Both the position numbers and the translations under genes were made by a program. A DNA stretch of 64,000 bases from Natrinema ejinorense (GTDB lineage Archaea > Halobacteriota > Halobacteria > Halobacteriales > Natrialbaceae): contig NZ_NXNI01000002.1 of NCBI RefSeq assembly GCF_002494345.1, forward strand, positions 124,001-188,000. The letters are read 5' to 3'. The notes under the pieces are model-generated. The model saw only the letters and a list, made by a program, of their open reading frames with translations, had not been told where the DNA came from and ran no database searches. Positions 53,116 to 62,430 of the stretch are shown piece after piece. Position 1 is the stretch's first letter. Each line of letters starts with the position of its first letter.

Positions 53116-53167
53116 GGTTTCGATGGTCTCCGGTGGGGTCAGTTGTGATCATTGAGTCCCAGTTCGG

Positions 53168-54541
53168 TTATCCGTAGTACCCGGACCCGTCGAGAATCTC
53201 CTCGAGGGTTTCCTGTGCCTGCTGCGTACACTCCTCGGCGGAGATGTCGCCGGCGAGGGCGGAGTTGAGGAGCGTCCCGTGTTCGACCTGAATTTCCGAC
53301 CACAGCGGCGTTCGGGGTCGCCACTGCGCCGTCTGGAGACTCTCGTACAGCGCGGAGAACCACGGCTGTGCGTCCATGTTGTCCTCGAACGTGTCGTGGC
53401 GGAACGGGACGCCGCCGAGCTCGACGTAGCTGTCCTGTGCTTCCTTCGAGATGGCCGACTGGATGACCTCTCCGGCCGACTCCTTTTTCGCGTCGCTGAT
53501 GTAGCTGTTGATACCCATGATCCAGTTGCCCTGTGTGGGCGCGCTCTGTTGGGCGCCGATATGCCCCTTCGGAATCGGGGTGAACGCGAGGTTGTCCGCC
53601 TCCGCGGAGTCTTCGCCCAGCAGATTCGACGCTGCCGCGGGCCACGCGGGCCCCTGTGCCACGGAGCCGTCCGACAGCGAGTTGAGAACCGCGTCGCTGT
53701 CGAAGGTGGTGACGCCGTCCGGGCTGATGGATTTCAGATCGTTGATGTAGAAATCCACTGCACTGGTACCGTCCTCGCCGGCCCAGTTGTATCCCCAGTC
53801 GTCGTCGAACATCTGTCCGCCGATGGCGTTCCCGAGTGCGAAGAAATTCGCCATCACGGGGTTCCCTCGTTTGCCACGGATGATGAACCCGTCCGTCCCG
53901 TCGATTTGATCGCTTATTTGCTGACCGGCTTCGTAGACGTCTCCCCAGGTTTCGGGTGCATCGGCGCCGACCTCCTCGAAATGCGCCTCGTTGTAGGCGA
54001 ACAACTGTGCGTTCCCCACGATGACCTGCCCCCGGCGCTGCTGTTCGAGGCCTTCCGCCGATGGGATGTCCGGGGCCCCCGGCGTCGGCCACGTGGCGAT
54101 GTCTTTGACGGTGTCGAGGAGCTGATCGTCCGGCGTGCCCTCCGGAAGCCACTGTTCGATCGGATCGAGGTCCGGGGCGAACTGCGGGAACCACGGATCG
54201 TCCACACACAGAATGTCGTACTCGTTCCCTTGCGTCGAGAGGACGCTCTGCGTTCTCTCGAACAAGTTCGCGTACGGGAACAGTTCCACGTTGACCGTGA
54301 TCCCGGTGTCGTCTTCGATGTACTCGTCTACCAGGCTCTCGAACAACTCCCCCTCCCCGGAGACGAACGCGACGGAGATCTCGTTTTCGTTGCCGTCACC
54401 GCTGCCACCCAAACAACCGGCCAACGCCGTTGCAGTCGCCGCAGATCCCGCGCCCGCGAGGAATCTCCGGCGGGTTGCTGACCCCGTAGTTCCATCCGGA
54501 CGGCCCTCTACAGTCCCGTATGGCTTGTCATTGTGCGCCAT
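53168..54541 (-). CDS. sugar ABC transporter substrate-binding lipoprotein (ThuE type)
   Basis: The 457-residue protein has a Tat signal with twin Arg and a lipobox (RRRFLAGAGSAATATALAGC, Cys near residue 43), then a Gly/Asp/Asn linker. An extracytoplasmic type-1 solute-binding domain follows (ISVAFVSGEGELFESLVDEYIED, DDTGITVNVELFPYANLFERTQ). Haloarchaea export such proteins folded through Tat. The start at 54541 is preferred, as 17 more codons upstream would delay the Arg pair. It is the first gene of the ABC operon; a TATA-like CATTATAATAG lies upstream. The sugar is not known. Confidence 0.94.
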   Translation of the reverse strand: MAHNDKPYGTVEGRPDGTTGSATRRRFLAGAGSAATATALAGCLGGSGDGNENEISVAFVSGEGELFESLVDEYIEDDTGITVNVELFPYANLFERTQSVLSTQGNEYDILCVDDPWFPQFAPDLDPIEQWLPEGTPDDQLLDTVKDIATWPTPGAPDIPSAEGLEQQRRGQVIVGNAQLFAYNEAHFEEVGADAPETWGDVYEAGQQISDQIDGTDGFIIRGKRGNPVMANFFALGNAIGGQMFDDDWGYNWAGEDGTSAVDFYINDLKSISPDGVTTFDSDAVLNSLSDGSVAQGPAWPAAASNLLGEDSAEADNLAFTPIPKGHIGAQQSAPTQGNWIMGINSYISDAKKESAGEVIQSAISKEAQDSYVELGGVPFRHDTFEDNMDAQPWFSALYESLQTAQWRPRTPLWSEIQVEHGTLLNSALAGDISAEECTQQAQETLEEILDGSGYYG

Positions 54542-54936
54542 ACTACTACCGTGTATGATCCACCCTAATAAATCATTTGGGAAGTACAACAAGACATATG
54601 CATTATAATAGTTCTAAACCCGATTGATATATTCCGTTAGAATCGTAATATTCCACCTTCGAACTCCGAAACGAGCCGAGAAATGCCGATACACGATCAT
54701 AGCTGGCGGTGGCCGCTCGTCTCGAGATGGCGACAGCGGCCGCTCGAGGTGCCGGTTGACCGTTCTTCGACGATCCTCCCCCTGGCCCGTGGTCGACTTC
54801 CGGCCCGGGACGACGAATTCGACGAACGGGTGGCGATCGGCTCCGTCCGATGACCATCTTGGCCGGTCAGCATCCGTCGTAGATGCGCTCTCACCCGATG
54901 GAATGACGACCCGCTCGTTTCTTCCGATTCTGGTCC
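54542..54936. other. spacer and promoter region of the ABC operon
   Basis: About 395 bases lie between the divergent SBP gene and the dehydrogenase relic. On the minus strand a TATA-like ATTATAATG core near 54600-54612, about 60 bases before the ATG, suits a promoter. I see no GTTTG-N7-CAAAC site here, so the IclR 2 motif is not a control for this operon by this measure. Confidence 0.55.
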
Positions 54937-55887
54937 GATCTCCTCGAGTACGAGAATCCGGACTTCGTTCCTGACGGGGAGCACCCGACGACGGGAGCGA
55001 GTCGTCCGATCGTTATCGGTCACGAGTTCAGTGGCGTCGTCAGCGAGGTGGGTGACGACGTGCGTCGGCTCGAGGCCGGCGATCCGGTTGCAGTACACCC
55101 GAACATCCCGTGTTACGACTGCGTGTACTGTACAGACGGGGAGTACAATCACTGTACTCATACCGTCGCGATCGGGCTCGAGACCGGGGCCGGTGGATTC
55201 GCCGAGAGCGCCGTGGTTCCGGCACAACAGGTTCACGGTCTGCCTGACGGTGTCGAACGCTGGGAGGGCGCGCTCGTCGAACCCCTGGCGGTCGGTCTTC
55301 ACGCCGTCCGCCGTTCGGGTATGCAGGCGGGCGACACGGTGGCGATCTTCGGCTGTGGGCCGATCGGCCTCATGGCGCTGGACGCCGCCGACGCTGCGGG
55401 GGCGAAACGAATCTTCGTCTCCGAGCCAAACGACAACCGATGTGAGGTCGCACGGCGGCTCGGCGCCGATGCCGCGATCGATCCGTTCGCGGAAGACGCT
55501 GCCGAGACTATCAGGAAGGCGACCGACGGAGGAGTGAACGCCGCCTTCGAATTCGCCGGAATCGGACCGGCGTTCAATGCGGCGGTCCGGAGCACGCGCC
55601 GCGGCGGGACCATCACCGTCGGTAGCCTCAGCGACGACGAGATCACCACGGACTTGGACGATATCGTGTTGAACGAGCGCGAAGTCAGGGGAACGTTCTG
55701 TTATGGCTTCCCACCGCGGTCGTTCCGAAGCGAATTCGACGCGATCATCCAGTCGCTCGCCGACGGCACGATCGATACCGAGGCCTTCGTCACCGATCGG
55801 ATTCCGCTCGAGGATATCGTCGAGGACGGCTACGAGGAATTGATCGATCCCGAAACGGAACACATCAAAATACCGGTCAAACCGTGA
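54937..55887 (+). pseudogene. 5'-truncated 2,3-butanediol dehydrogenase-like enzyme
   Basis: The frame reads DLLEYENPDFVPDGEHPTTG near its left end. Then come IGHEFSGVVSEVGDDV, the structural-zinc Cys loop (NIPCYDCVYCTDGEYNHC), GALVEPLAVGLHAVRRSGM and the NAD loop IFGCGPIGLMAL. These match medium-chain zinc dehydrogenases of the butanediol type. About 40 residues that should hold the start and the first catalytic zinc ligand (GICGTD) are missing; sequence before 54937 is unrelated. An ATG at 55048 would start inside the domain. It is probably inactive, although the rest is well kept, so the break may be recent. Confidence 0.75.
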
Positions 55888-55975
55888 ACGAACGGTAATC
55901 GGGTGACGGTCCTCATCGACGGCGCGAGTCTCGTTTCGAGTATCGATCTCCGTCCGACCGCCCGGAAGCCGGCTG

Positions 55976-56773
55976 TCAGTCTTCCGTCGAAGAAGTACCT
56001 GCCTGTCGCGAAACGGCCGTCTCGTAGCGCTGTCGAATCGCTTCGTTGGCCGACGAGAGGTGCGACGTATCCTTCCCGACGATGAGGTAATCGAAGCCCT
56101 GGTCGACGCGGAGTTCGATGTCCGCGGGGTCGACGACCAGCGTCCCGACCGGGGTGTTCGTTTCCGCTCCGGCGTCGAGAACCGTTTCGATGGCTGCCGT
56201 GAGTCGGTCGTTCTCCCACTGGCCGAAGATCCCGAGATTCGCCGAAAGGTCGGCCGGGCCGACGAACACGGCGTCGATTCCCTCGACGGCGGCGATCTCG
56301 GCGGCGTTGTCCAGGCCGCTCTGGGTTTCGATCTGGACGATCGTGAGAATCGAACCGTTCGCTTCGGTGACGTATTCTTGAAAATCGTCTCCGTACTCCG
56401 CCGCACGGCCGGAGGCGACACCGCGGATGCCGTTCGGTGGATAGTTGACGGCATCGACGACCCGTTCGGCCTCGGCCGCCGATTCGACCATCGGGACCAT
56501 CACGCCGGCGACGCCGATGTCGAGCACTCGTTTGATCCGAACGGGGTCGTTCGATGGAACGCGAACGATCGTCTCCGTGTCTCCGTCGGCAGCGTCGACG
56601 CTGCGGGACATGTTCTCGACGGTCTGTAGCCCTAACGGGGTGTGTTCGGTGTCGATAAGCACGAAGTCGAAGTCCTGGGCAGCCGTTACCTCGGCGACAG
56701 TCGGGTGGCCAATAGAGAGCCATGCCCCGACGACATCCGTCGCAGTGTCGAATTTTTGCTTGAGCATTGTCAT
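55976..56773 (-). CDS. HpcH/HpaI-family aldolase
   Basis: The 265-residue protein has the barrel signature DFVLIDTEHTPLGLQTVENM, VMVPMVESAAEAERVVDAVNYPPNGIRG and IVQIETQSGLDNAAEIAAVEGIDAVFVGPADLSANLG. These hold the metal-binding Glu/Asp and the acid-base Arg/His regions of the class II pyruvate aldolase group. It probably splits a 2-keto-3-deoxy sugar acid into pyruvate and an aldehyde. It converges with the dehydrogenase relic, and its position beside the glucose dehydrogenase agrees with a sugar oxidation route. Met at 56767 is an alternative start. Confidence 0.92.
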   Translation of the reverse strand: MTMLKQKFDTATDVVGAWLSIGHPTVAEVTAAQDFDFVLIDTEHTPLGLQTVENMSRSVDAADGDTETIVRVPSNDPVRIKRVLDIGVAGVMVPMVESAAEAERVVDAVNYPPNGIRGVASGRAAEYGDDFQEYVTEANGSILTIVQIETQSGLDNAAEIAAVEGIDAVFVGPADLSANLGIFGQWENDRLTAAIETVLDAGAETNTPVGTLVVDPADIELRVDQGFDYLIVGKDTSHLSSANEAIRQRYETAVSRQAGTSSTED

Positions 56774-56992
56774 AGTTCTCGGTCTCCGTCGCTTCCGGGA
56801 GCCTACTCGAGGGCAAATCTACTGCAGCCACCGGTGACTCCTTTCGCGTGGTCTTTCGAGCGTGCCAGACGATTTGTGAAACAGACATAAATACTTATTC
56901 CTCATTGCACCGCTGCCGTCGCGGGCCGAGGATCCCGTCGGCCGTCACGGGATACACGACGGAAAACCGGCCCGAACGGCGCGCTCTCACCC

Positions 56993-58072
56993 TCAGTTCA
57001 CCTCCCGATCGAACGCGACGACCGACTTCAGCGTCTCGGGGGAGTCGGCGAACGCCTCCTCGAGCCCGTCGAGCCCGTACCGTCCGGTGACGAGCGAATC
57101 GAGTACGGATTCGGGGACCTCGGCGAGCCACTCCGCCGCCGCCTCGAAGTGCGGTTTGCGAGAGTTGACGACGCCGAGCAGCGCCTTGTTGCTGACAACG
57201 AGTTCGGAGTGTAACTCACCGCAGTCGATGTCGAACGAGGCCGACCCCCCGGGGATCCCTTGCACGGTCGCGACGCCGTTCGGGGCCAGTGCGTGGACCG
57301 CGTCGACGGCGTGTTTCGGGTACCCCGTCGTCTCGAAGACGTAATCGGCCGGCGCGTGTTCCGCCGTGAAGTCGGCGACGGAGACCTCGCGGGAATCGAC
57401 GTACGTGCCGCCGACCGTTTCGATGAAGTCGATCGTTCGGTCCGGCCGGTCACGCCGTCCGAGACAGTACGTCCGAGCGAACTCTTCGCCCGTCTCGAGG
57501 CGGGCGAGTGCGAGCAGTCCCAGGTTCCCGTTCCCGAACACGAACGCGCTCTCGGGTCGCCAGTCGAACGCCGACCGTGCGGTAAACGTCTGGTCGAGGG
57601 ACTTCTCGAGGATACTCGTCGGTTCGACGAAAAACCCGTACGCAGCGCGGGACTCGGGAACGGAGACGAGGTACTCCGGTTCGCTCGTGAAGTACTCCGC
57701 CATGTACCCGTGCATCCCCATGATTCCGCGCTCGTGGAACGTTCCCGGGGGTGCCATGTCGAGTTCACCGTTCCGAGCGAACCGGGACCCCTCGTCGACC
57801 GGACGGCGAACCAGCGGGGTGACGATTTCGCCGTCCGTCAGTTCGGTTCCGTTCGCGTCTTCGACGACGCCGACCGCTTCGTGCCCGATGATGAGGTGAT
57901 CGTCGCCTTCGGGAACGTCGCCACCGATTTCGCCGGCGGCGATCCGTCTGTCCGAGCCGTCGATCCCGACCGCGAGCGTTCGAATCAGTGCTTCACCGTC
58001 GTCGGGTGACGGTGTGTCCGTCTCGATGACGCGTAGCTCCGGCCCGTCCGGAAAGAGTGCGACAGCCTCCAT
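56993..58072 (-). CDS. gdh: glucose 1-dehydrogenase (haloarchaeal medium-chain type)
   Basis: The 359-residue length is normal. The start MEAVALFPDGPELRVIE and GIDGSDRRI put Asp at residue 38, the catalytic zinc ligand known in Haloferax glucose dehydrogenase. GHEAVGVVED has the His (about 64), and the third ligand region is FFVEPTSILEKSLDQ. The NADP loop is VFGNGNLGLLAL. It oxidises glucose, or another aldose, to the lactone in the semi-phosphorylated Entner-Doudoroff route. The frame upstream of 58072 is not part of the gene. It is divergent from thuA, so they may share a promoter region. Confidence 0.92.
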   Translation of the reverse strand: MEAVALFPDGPELRVIETDTPSPDDGEALIRTLAVGIDGSDRRIAAGEIGGDVPEGDDHLIIGHEAVGVVEDANGTELTDGEIVTPLVRRPVDEGSRFARNGELDMAPPGTFHERGIMGMHGYMAEYFTSEPEYLVSVPESRAAYGFFVEPTSILEKSLDQTFTARSAFDWRPESAFVFGNGNLGLLALARLETGEEFARTYCLGRRDRPDRTIDFIETVGGTYVDSREVSVADFTAEHAPADYVFETTGYPKHAVDAVHALAPNGVATVQGIPGGSASFDIDCGELHSELVVSNKALLGVVNSRKPHFEAAAEWLAEVPESVLDSLVTGRYGLDGLEEAFADSPETLKSVVAFDREVN

Positions 58073-58183
58073 GTACGCTCGGTAGTTTCCCCGGGCCGTA
58101 TATATGGTTTCCCCCGACCGTGAGGTCTCGAACGAGCCGGATCGATACGTAGGTTTTTGATTCCCCGTTTCATCCGTTCGCGT

Positions 58184-58909
58184 ATGGTGTCCGTTACCAT
58201 TTGGAACGAGTATCGACACGAGCGAGAAGACGGCCCCGCAAAGGACGTCTATCCCGACGGCATTCATCACGCGCTCGCCGACGCCCTCTCGGCGTACGGC
58301 CACACCGTTCGGACCGCGACGCTCGACGACCCGGAGCACGGGCTGACCGAAGCCGTCCTCGACGAGACGGAGGTGCTGGTCTGGTGGGGCCATCTCCACC
58401 ACGACGAGGTCGCGGACGATGTCGTCGGGCGCATCAAACGACGGGTACTCGACGGGATGGGATTCGTGCCGCTTCACTCCAGCCACGAGTCGAAACCGTT
58501 CGCGGCGCTCATGGGGACGAGCGGAACGCTTCGGTGGCGGGAGACCGGCGAGAAAGAACGGGTCTGGGTCGTCGAGCCGTCCCATCCCGTGGTCGACGGC
58601 ATCGACGAGTCCGTCGAGATTCCGGAGGCCGAGATGTACGGCGAGCGCTTCGACGTGCCCGCGCCGGACACGCTCGTGACGATCAGCTGGTTCGAAGGGG
58701 GAGAAGTGTTTCGAAGCGGCTGTTGTTACCGCCGCGGGAACGGGAAGATCTTCTACTTCCGTCCCGGTCACGAGACGTTCCCGGTGTACCATCAACCCGA
58801 GGTCCGCCGGATCCTTCACAATGCGGTCGAATGGGCCCAGCCCGCCGATACGCCGCCGTCACGTACCGAAACCGAACACGTCACTGACCCGCTCGAACCC
58901 CTCGAGTAA
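58184..58909 (+). CDS. thuA: ThuA domain protein (sugar utilisation)
   Basis: The 241-residue protein reads MVSVTIWNEYRHEREDG, VLVWWGHLHHDEVADDV, FVPLHSSHESKPFAALMGT, MYGERFDVPAPDTLVTISWFEGGEVFRSGC and GKIFYFRPGHETFPVYH. These fit the ThuA family, which has a glutamine-amidotransferase-like fold. Bacterial ThuA works with ThuB in the use of trehalose, maltitol and sucrose via 3-keto sugars. The ATG at 58184 starts the first strand. It is followed by a Gfo/Idh/MocA oxidoreductase on the same strand. Confidence 0.9.
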   Translation: MVSVTIWNEYRHEREDGPAKDVYPDGIHHALADALSAYGHTVRTATLDDPEHGLTEAVLDETEVLVWWGHLHHDEVADDVVGRIKRRVLDGMGFVPLHSSHESKPFAALMGTSGTLRWRETGEKERVWVVEPSHPVVDGIDESVEIPEAEMYGERFDVPAPDTLVTISWFEGGEVFRSGCCYRRGNGKIFYFRPGHETFPVYHQPEVRRILHNAVEWAQPADTPPSRTETEHVTDPLEPLE

Positions 58910-58974
58910 TCCCGTCCGCGTTCCCGACCGCGTCCAGCGGTACGCTTATTCGTGTGCATCGGAACCGTTCTCTC

Positions 58975-59979
58975 ATGTGCTATCAGATGGCAGTCCTCGG
59001 TACTGGCGGGCTCGGAACGATGCTCGGCACGCAGATCAGACGCCAGCCCGACGCGGCGCTCGTCGCGCTGAGCGACGTCAGCGACGAGAGCAGGCGGAAA
59101 GCGGGCGAGACCCTCGACGTTCCCGCGGACGCGAGGTACGAGACGCTCGCGGAACTCCTCGCGGAAGAGGCCCTCGATGCGCTCGTCATCGCCACCCCCC
59201 ATACGCTCCACTACGAGCAACTCCTCGCCACCCTCGATCGGGACTGTCACGTCCTCTGTGAAAAGCCGCTGGTGACCGACCTCGAGGAGGCGCGGGACCT
59301 CGTTCACCGGGCTGACGACACGGAACAGGTGGTGATGGTCGGCTATCAGCGCCACGTCGAACCCGAGTACCGCTACGCCAAACGGCGATGGGAACCCGAT
59401 GGTTCGGCCCCTTCGTTCATCAGCGCGGAGATCGTCGAGGGATGGGTCGACCCGAACGTCGGCACGTGGCGGATGGAACCGTCGCTCAGCGGCGGCGGGT
59501 TCATTTACGATACCGGGAATCACGTGGTCGACGCCGTGTTGTGGACGACCGGATTAACGCCGGCGACCGTTCGGGCGGAGATGGACTTCGAGCGTGAGGG
59601 AGTCGACAGCCGCGCCACCGTAACCATCGAGTTCGAGGGCGGGCAGACGGCGCATTTGTCGTTTCACGCCGACACGCCACGGGTTGCCGAACGATTACAG
59701 GGCTGGGACGAACGGGGCGGCATCCGAATCGAGGGCCGCGAGTGGGGGCGTCGCTCGATCACCGAAATCGACGAGGACGGTTCCGAATCCGAGCCCTACA
59801 TCGGCGAACGCGACTCCGCGTACGAGAACCCGCGGTCGAAACTCGACGCCTTCGTAGCTGCGATCGAGGGCGACGAACCGGTGCCGGCGACGCCGCGGGA
59901 CGCGCTTCGCGCCACGGCAGTCACGGAAGCGGCCTACGAGTCGGCGCGGACGGACGACCCGGTCGACGTCGATCTCTAA
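58975..59979 (+). CDS. Gfo/Idh/MocA oxidoreductase 1 (possible ThuB role)
   Basis: The 334-residue protein has the NAD loop VLGTGGLGTMLG, the catalytic Lys in LCEKPLVTDLEEA and the D-x-x-x-H pair in GGGFIYDTGNHVVDAVLW (about residue 175). It should oxidise a sugar or inositol hydroxyl, in a C3 position if the ThuA link is right (inference). It follows thuA by about 65 bases on the same strand. A start at 58987 (MAVLGTGG) is also possible and closer to family length. Confidence 0.9.
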   Translation: MCYQMAVLGTGGLGTMLGTQIRRQPDAALVALSDVSDESRRKAGETLDVPADARYETLAELLAEEALDALVIATPHTLHYEQLLATLDRDCHVLCEKPLVTDLEEARDLVHRADDTEQVVMVGYQRHVEPEYRYAKRRWEPDGSAPSFISAEIVEGWVDPNVGTWRMEPSLSGGGFIYDTGNHVVDAVLWTTGLTPATVRAEMDFEREGVDSRATVTIEFEGGQTAHLSFHADTPRVAERLQGWDERGGIRIEGREWGRRSITEIDEDGSESEPYIGERDSAYENPRSKLDAFVAAIEGDEPVPATPRDALRATAVTEAAYESARTDDPVDVDL

Positions 59980-60161
59980 TACGGCCGCGGGAGCGATGCC
60001 CGCCGCCCACGGTGGTGGACGCGTTCACTGAACCGAAAGCGTCCCACTCGAGACAGGAGTTCTCGCTTCGCTCCCGGTAACGGAGACGCGAACGACTCCC
60101 CACGTGCTCCGGACGTTGCGACCCTCGATTACTGCAGAACGGACGGTCCGAACGGGGGTCG

Positions 60162-61235
60162 TTATCGCGGCGTCTCTCCGCGATACGTTCGGAAGATATC
60201 GACGATCACCTGGAGGTCGTCGCGCGCCTCGGCGAACGTCGTCCTGACCTCGGCATCGGCTTCGACGCAGCCAACGAAGTATTCGAGTTCGCGTTTGAAA
60301 CTCTCCTCGTAGGAGGGCGTGTGGACCGTTTCCGAGAGCTCCTCGATTCCCTGCTTGACTCGAAGCTCGGTCGGCGTGTTCTTGATGAACGGGTTCGAGA
60401 AGTCCAGCGTCACTTCCCCGTCCGGGCCGTCGACGCGGATGTACTCCTCGAACCACTTGCGGTCCGAGTCGCCGGTCTCTAGCACGCAGCGGACGTCGTC
60501 CTCGTAGGTGAGGTGTGCCGTCGCGTACCGCCCGTCGGCGAAGATGTCCACGTGATCGATCGTTTCGACGTCGCCGAACAGCCCGCGCAGCGCGTTGATG
60601 TCGTGACAGACGTGTTCGAGCTGAAAGTCGTACGCGTCGGCCAGCCACTCGTCGTCCGTGCCGATGGCCGATTCGATCGCGGCCTGGCGCTCCGCGATGC
60701 TCTCCGAGATCAGGTCCTCGGGCGGATTCCCGTCGACCAGGTCGTACACCTCGTTGACGATCCGGTAGTGATCGGGATCGACGTCGTAGGCGGTGACGAG
60801 GTCGATCTCTTCCAGGCCGTCGATGGCCGACTGCGCCCGTTCGTACGACGGGTCGTACCGTTTCATGTAGGCGACCATCGCCGTCGCGTCGGACGCGTCG
60901 TCGGCTTCGACCATCCGCTCTGCGTCCTCGAGGGACGCCGCGAGTGGTTTCTCGACAAGCGTGTCGATGTCAGCTTCGAGCGCGTCGACCGCGATGTCGG
61001 CGTGCGTGTGCGACGGTGTGAGAACGACGACCGCGTCGAGGTCGTCTCCAAGGTCCTCGAGGAGCGCCTCGTGGTCCGTGTACACGTTCGATACGTTGTA
61101 CCTGTCGGCGAGCGTTTGTGCTCTGTCTTCGGCCGCATCGACGAACGCACAGAGCTCCGTCTCGGGAATCTCCGCCAGGTAGGGGATGTGCATGACCTGC
61201 GCGACTAGTCCACAGCCGACGACTCCAACTTGCAT
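60162..61235 (-). CDS. Gfo/Idh/MocA oxidoreductase 2, altered active site
   Basis: The 357-residue protein has the NAD loop VGVVGCGLVAQVMH and EKPLAASLEDAERM with the catalytic Lys. At the position of the usual D-x-x-x-H it reads LEHVCHDINALRGLFG, in which the Asp is Glu (E-x-x-x-H) and the later Asp is Asn. The proton relay may still work, but with another substrate or reverse direction. It converges with oxidoreductase 1 and lies about 170 bases before the sugar isomerase gene, which is on the same strand and upstream of it. Confidence 0.88.
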   Translation of the reverse strand: MQVGVVGCGLVAQVMHIPYLAEIPETELCAFVDAAEDRAQTLADRYNVSNVYTDHEALLEDLGDDLDAVVVLTPSHTHADIAVDALEADIDTLVEKPLAASLEDAERMVEADDASDATAMVAYMKRYDPSYERAQSAIDGLEEIDLVTAYDVDPDHYRIVNEVYDLVDGNPPEDLISESIAERQAAIESAIGTDDEWLADAYDFQLEHVCHDINALRGLFGDVETIDHVDIFADGRYATAHLTYEDDVRCVLETGDSDRKWFEEYIRVDGPDGEVTLDFSNPFIKNTPTELRVKQGIEELSETVHTPSYEESFKRELEYFVGCVEADAEVRTTFAEARDDLQVIVDIFRTYRGETPR

Positions 61236-61408
61236 AGTGGAACTGTTTTCGGGGTCTCTGTTATAACTTCCGGTGAACCGATCCCTCCGTCTCCGGCGAC
61301 GGAGCGGTCCTCGAGGCGCTCTTCGGAGCCACTCCGTCGGAGCGCAGTCGGCGTCGCGAAGACGGAGCCTTCCTCGGGCGACTCTCTTCCTCGAAAATGC
61401 GATCGCGG

Positions 61409-62224
61409 TTACGAGTTCCGAACGGTCGACCAGTAGTCGTAGTTCTGCTTGGCGTGGACGAGCGGTCGCTCCGTTTGATTCTCGATTTCGACGGTGTAGT
61501 GCCCCTCGTATCCCGCAGCCGAGAGCGTTTCGAAGACGGCATCGAAATCGAGGATTCCCGCTCCGAGGTCGCAGAACGACCGGAAGTAGTTGATGACGTT
61601 GTCCAGGTGGAAATCGGCGTTCGTGAGCGCATCGCGGTTCGCTGCGAATTCCTTGACCGGATCGACGTCTTTGAGGTGGACGTAGGCGATGTCGTCGGCG
61701 AACCGGTCGATCCCGTCCGTCACGTCCCCCTCGGGGTAGTTACTGCCGTAGGGATAGTAGTGAGCGGTGTCGAACAGGAGCTCCAGCCCATCGACGGCGT
61801 CGAGGTAGTGGCGCATCTCGTCGGGCTGCTCGACGGCCGTCGCGCCGTGGTGGTGGACGAGTGGCCGCACCCCGGCCTCGACGGCCGCGTCACTGATCCG
61901 TGACAGCCATCGTTCGACGGTGTCGCTGTCGTGTCGGCCCCGCTGTGGCGGCAACAGCCCGACGAACTCGGCGCCGAGATCGGCCACCATCGGGATGTTG
62001 TCGACCGTCCGCTGGACCGCCTCCTCGCTTTCGATCCACTCGCTCATCGCGAGATAGAGCTCCAGATCGTACTCCTCGAGCCACTGACCGACGGTTTCAG
62101 CTCCGTTCGCGCGGATCTTGTCGATCTTGAGCTCGACGCCGTCGTACTGGCAGGCGGCGATATCGCCGAACGCTTCTTCGATCGATTCCGCACCGTACAT
62201 GATCGCGACATACCCGGTACCCAT
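61409..62224 (-). CDS. sugar isomerase/epimerase (AP-endonuclease-2 barrel)
   Basis: The 271-residue TIM-barrel protein has likely metal ligands in VGLLPPQRGRHDSD, VRPLVHHHGATAVEQ, LELLFDTAHYYPYG and YTVEIENQTE. Family members epimerise or isomerise keto sugars or inositol derivatives, or cleave 3-keto glycosides. The ATG at 62224 gives MGTGYVAIMYGAESIE. It is upstream of oxidoreductase 2 on the same strand and divergent from oxidoreductase 3. Confidence 0.9.
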   Translation of the reverse strand: MGTGYVAIMYGAESIEEAFGDIAACQYDGVELKIDKIRANGAETVGQWLEEYDLELYLAMSEWIESEEAVQRTVDNIPMVADLGAEFVGLLPPQRGRHDSDTVERWLSRISDAAVEAGVRPLVHHHGATAVEQPDEMRHYLDAVDGLELLFDTAHYYPYGSNYPEGDVTDGIDRFADDIAYVHLKDVDPVKEFAANRDALTNADFHLDNVINYFRSFCDLGAGILDFDAVFETLSAAGYEGHYTVEIENQTERPLVHAKQNYDYWSTVRNS

Positions 62225-62430
62225 GTTTCCCCACCTCGCACCACACTGAGAAATAGTTTTTGGGACGGCCCGGCGACCCCGGAAGACGGGGTCATCGATC
62301 AGGTACCTTTTTGACGGCTCTCCAGAAATCCCTGAGCGGACATGGCAGTAGATTCGAGCCACACCGTCTCATCCCTTCACCCGCATCGATCGCGCGGCAG
62401 CGAGAGCGATTCGCGAGATCCCGCCCGCCG

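Noticed and set aside
53279-54481. 400-codon plus-strand open frame
   Set aside because: Antisense to the substrate-binding protein, which has a Tat lipobox and full length.
54697-56454. 585-codon minus-strand open frame
   Set aside because: It reads across the promoter region, the dehydrogenase relic and part of the aldolase gene in a wrong frame; composition is Arg/Ser-rich, typical of a shadow in high-GC DNA.
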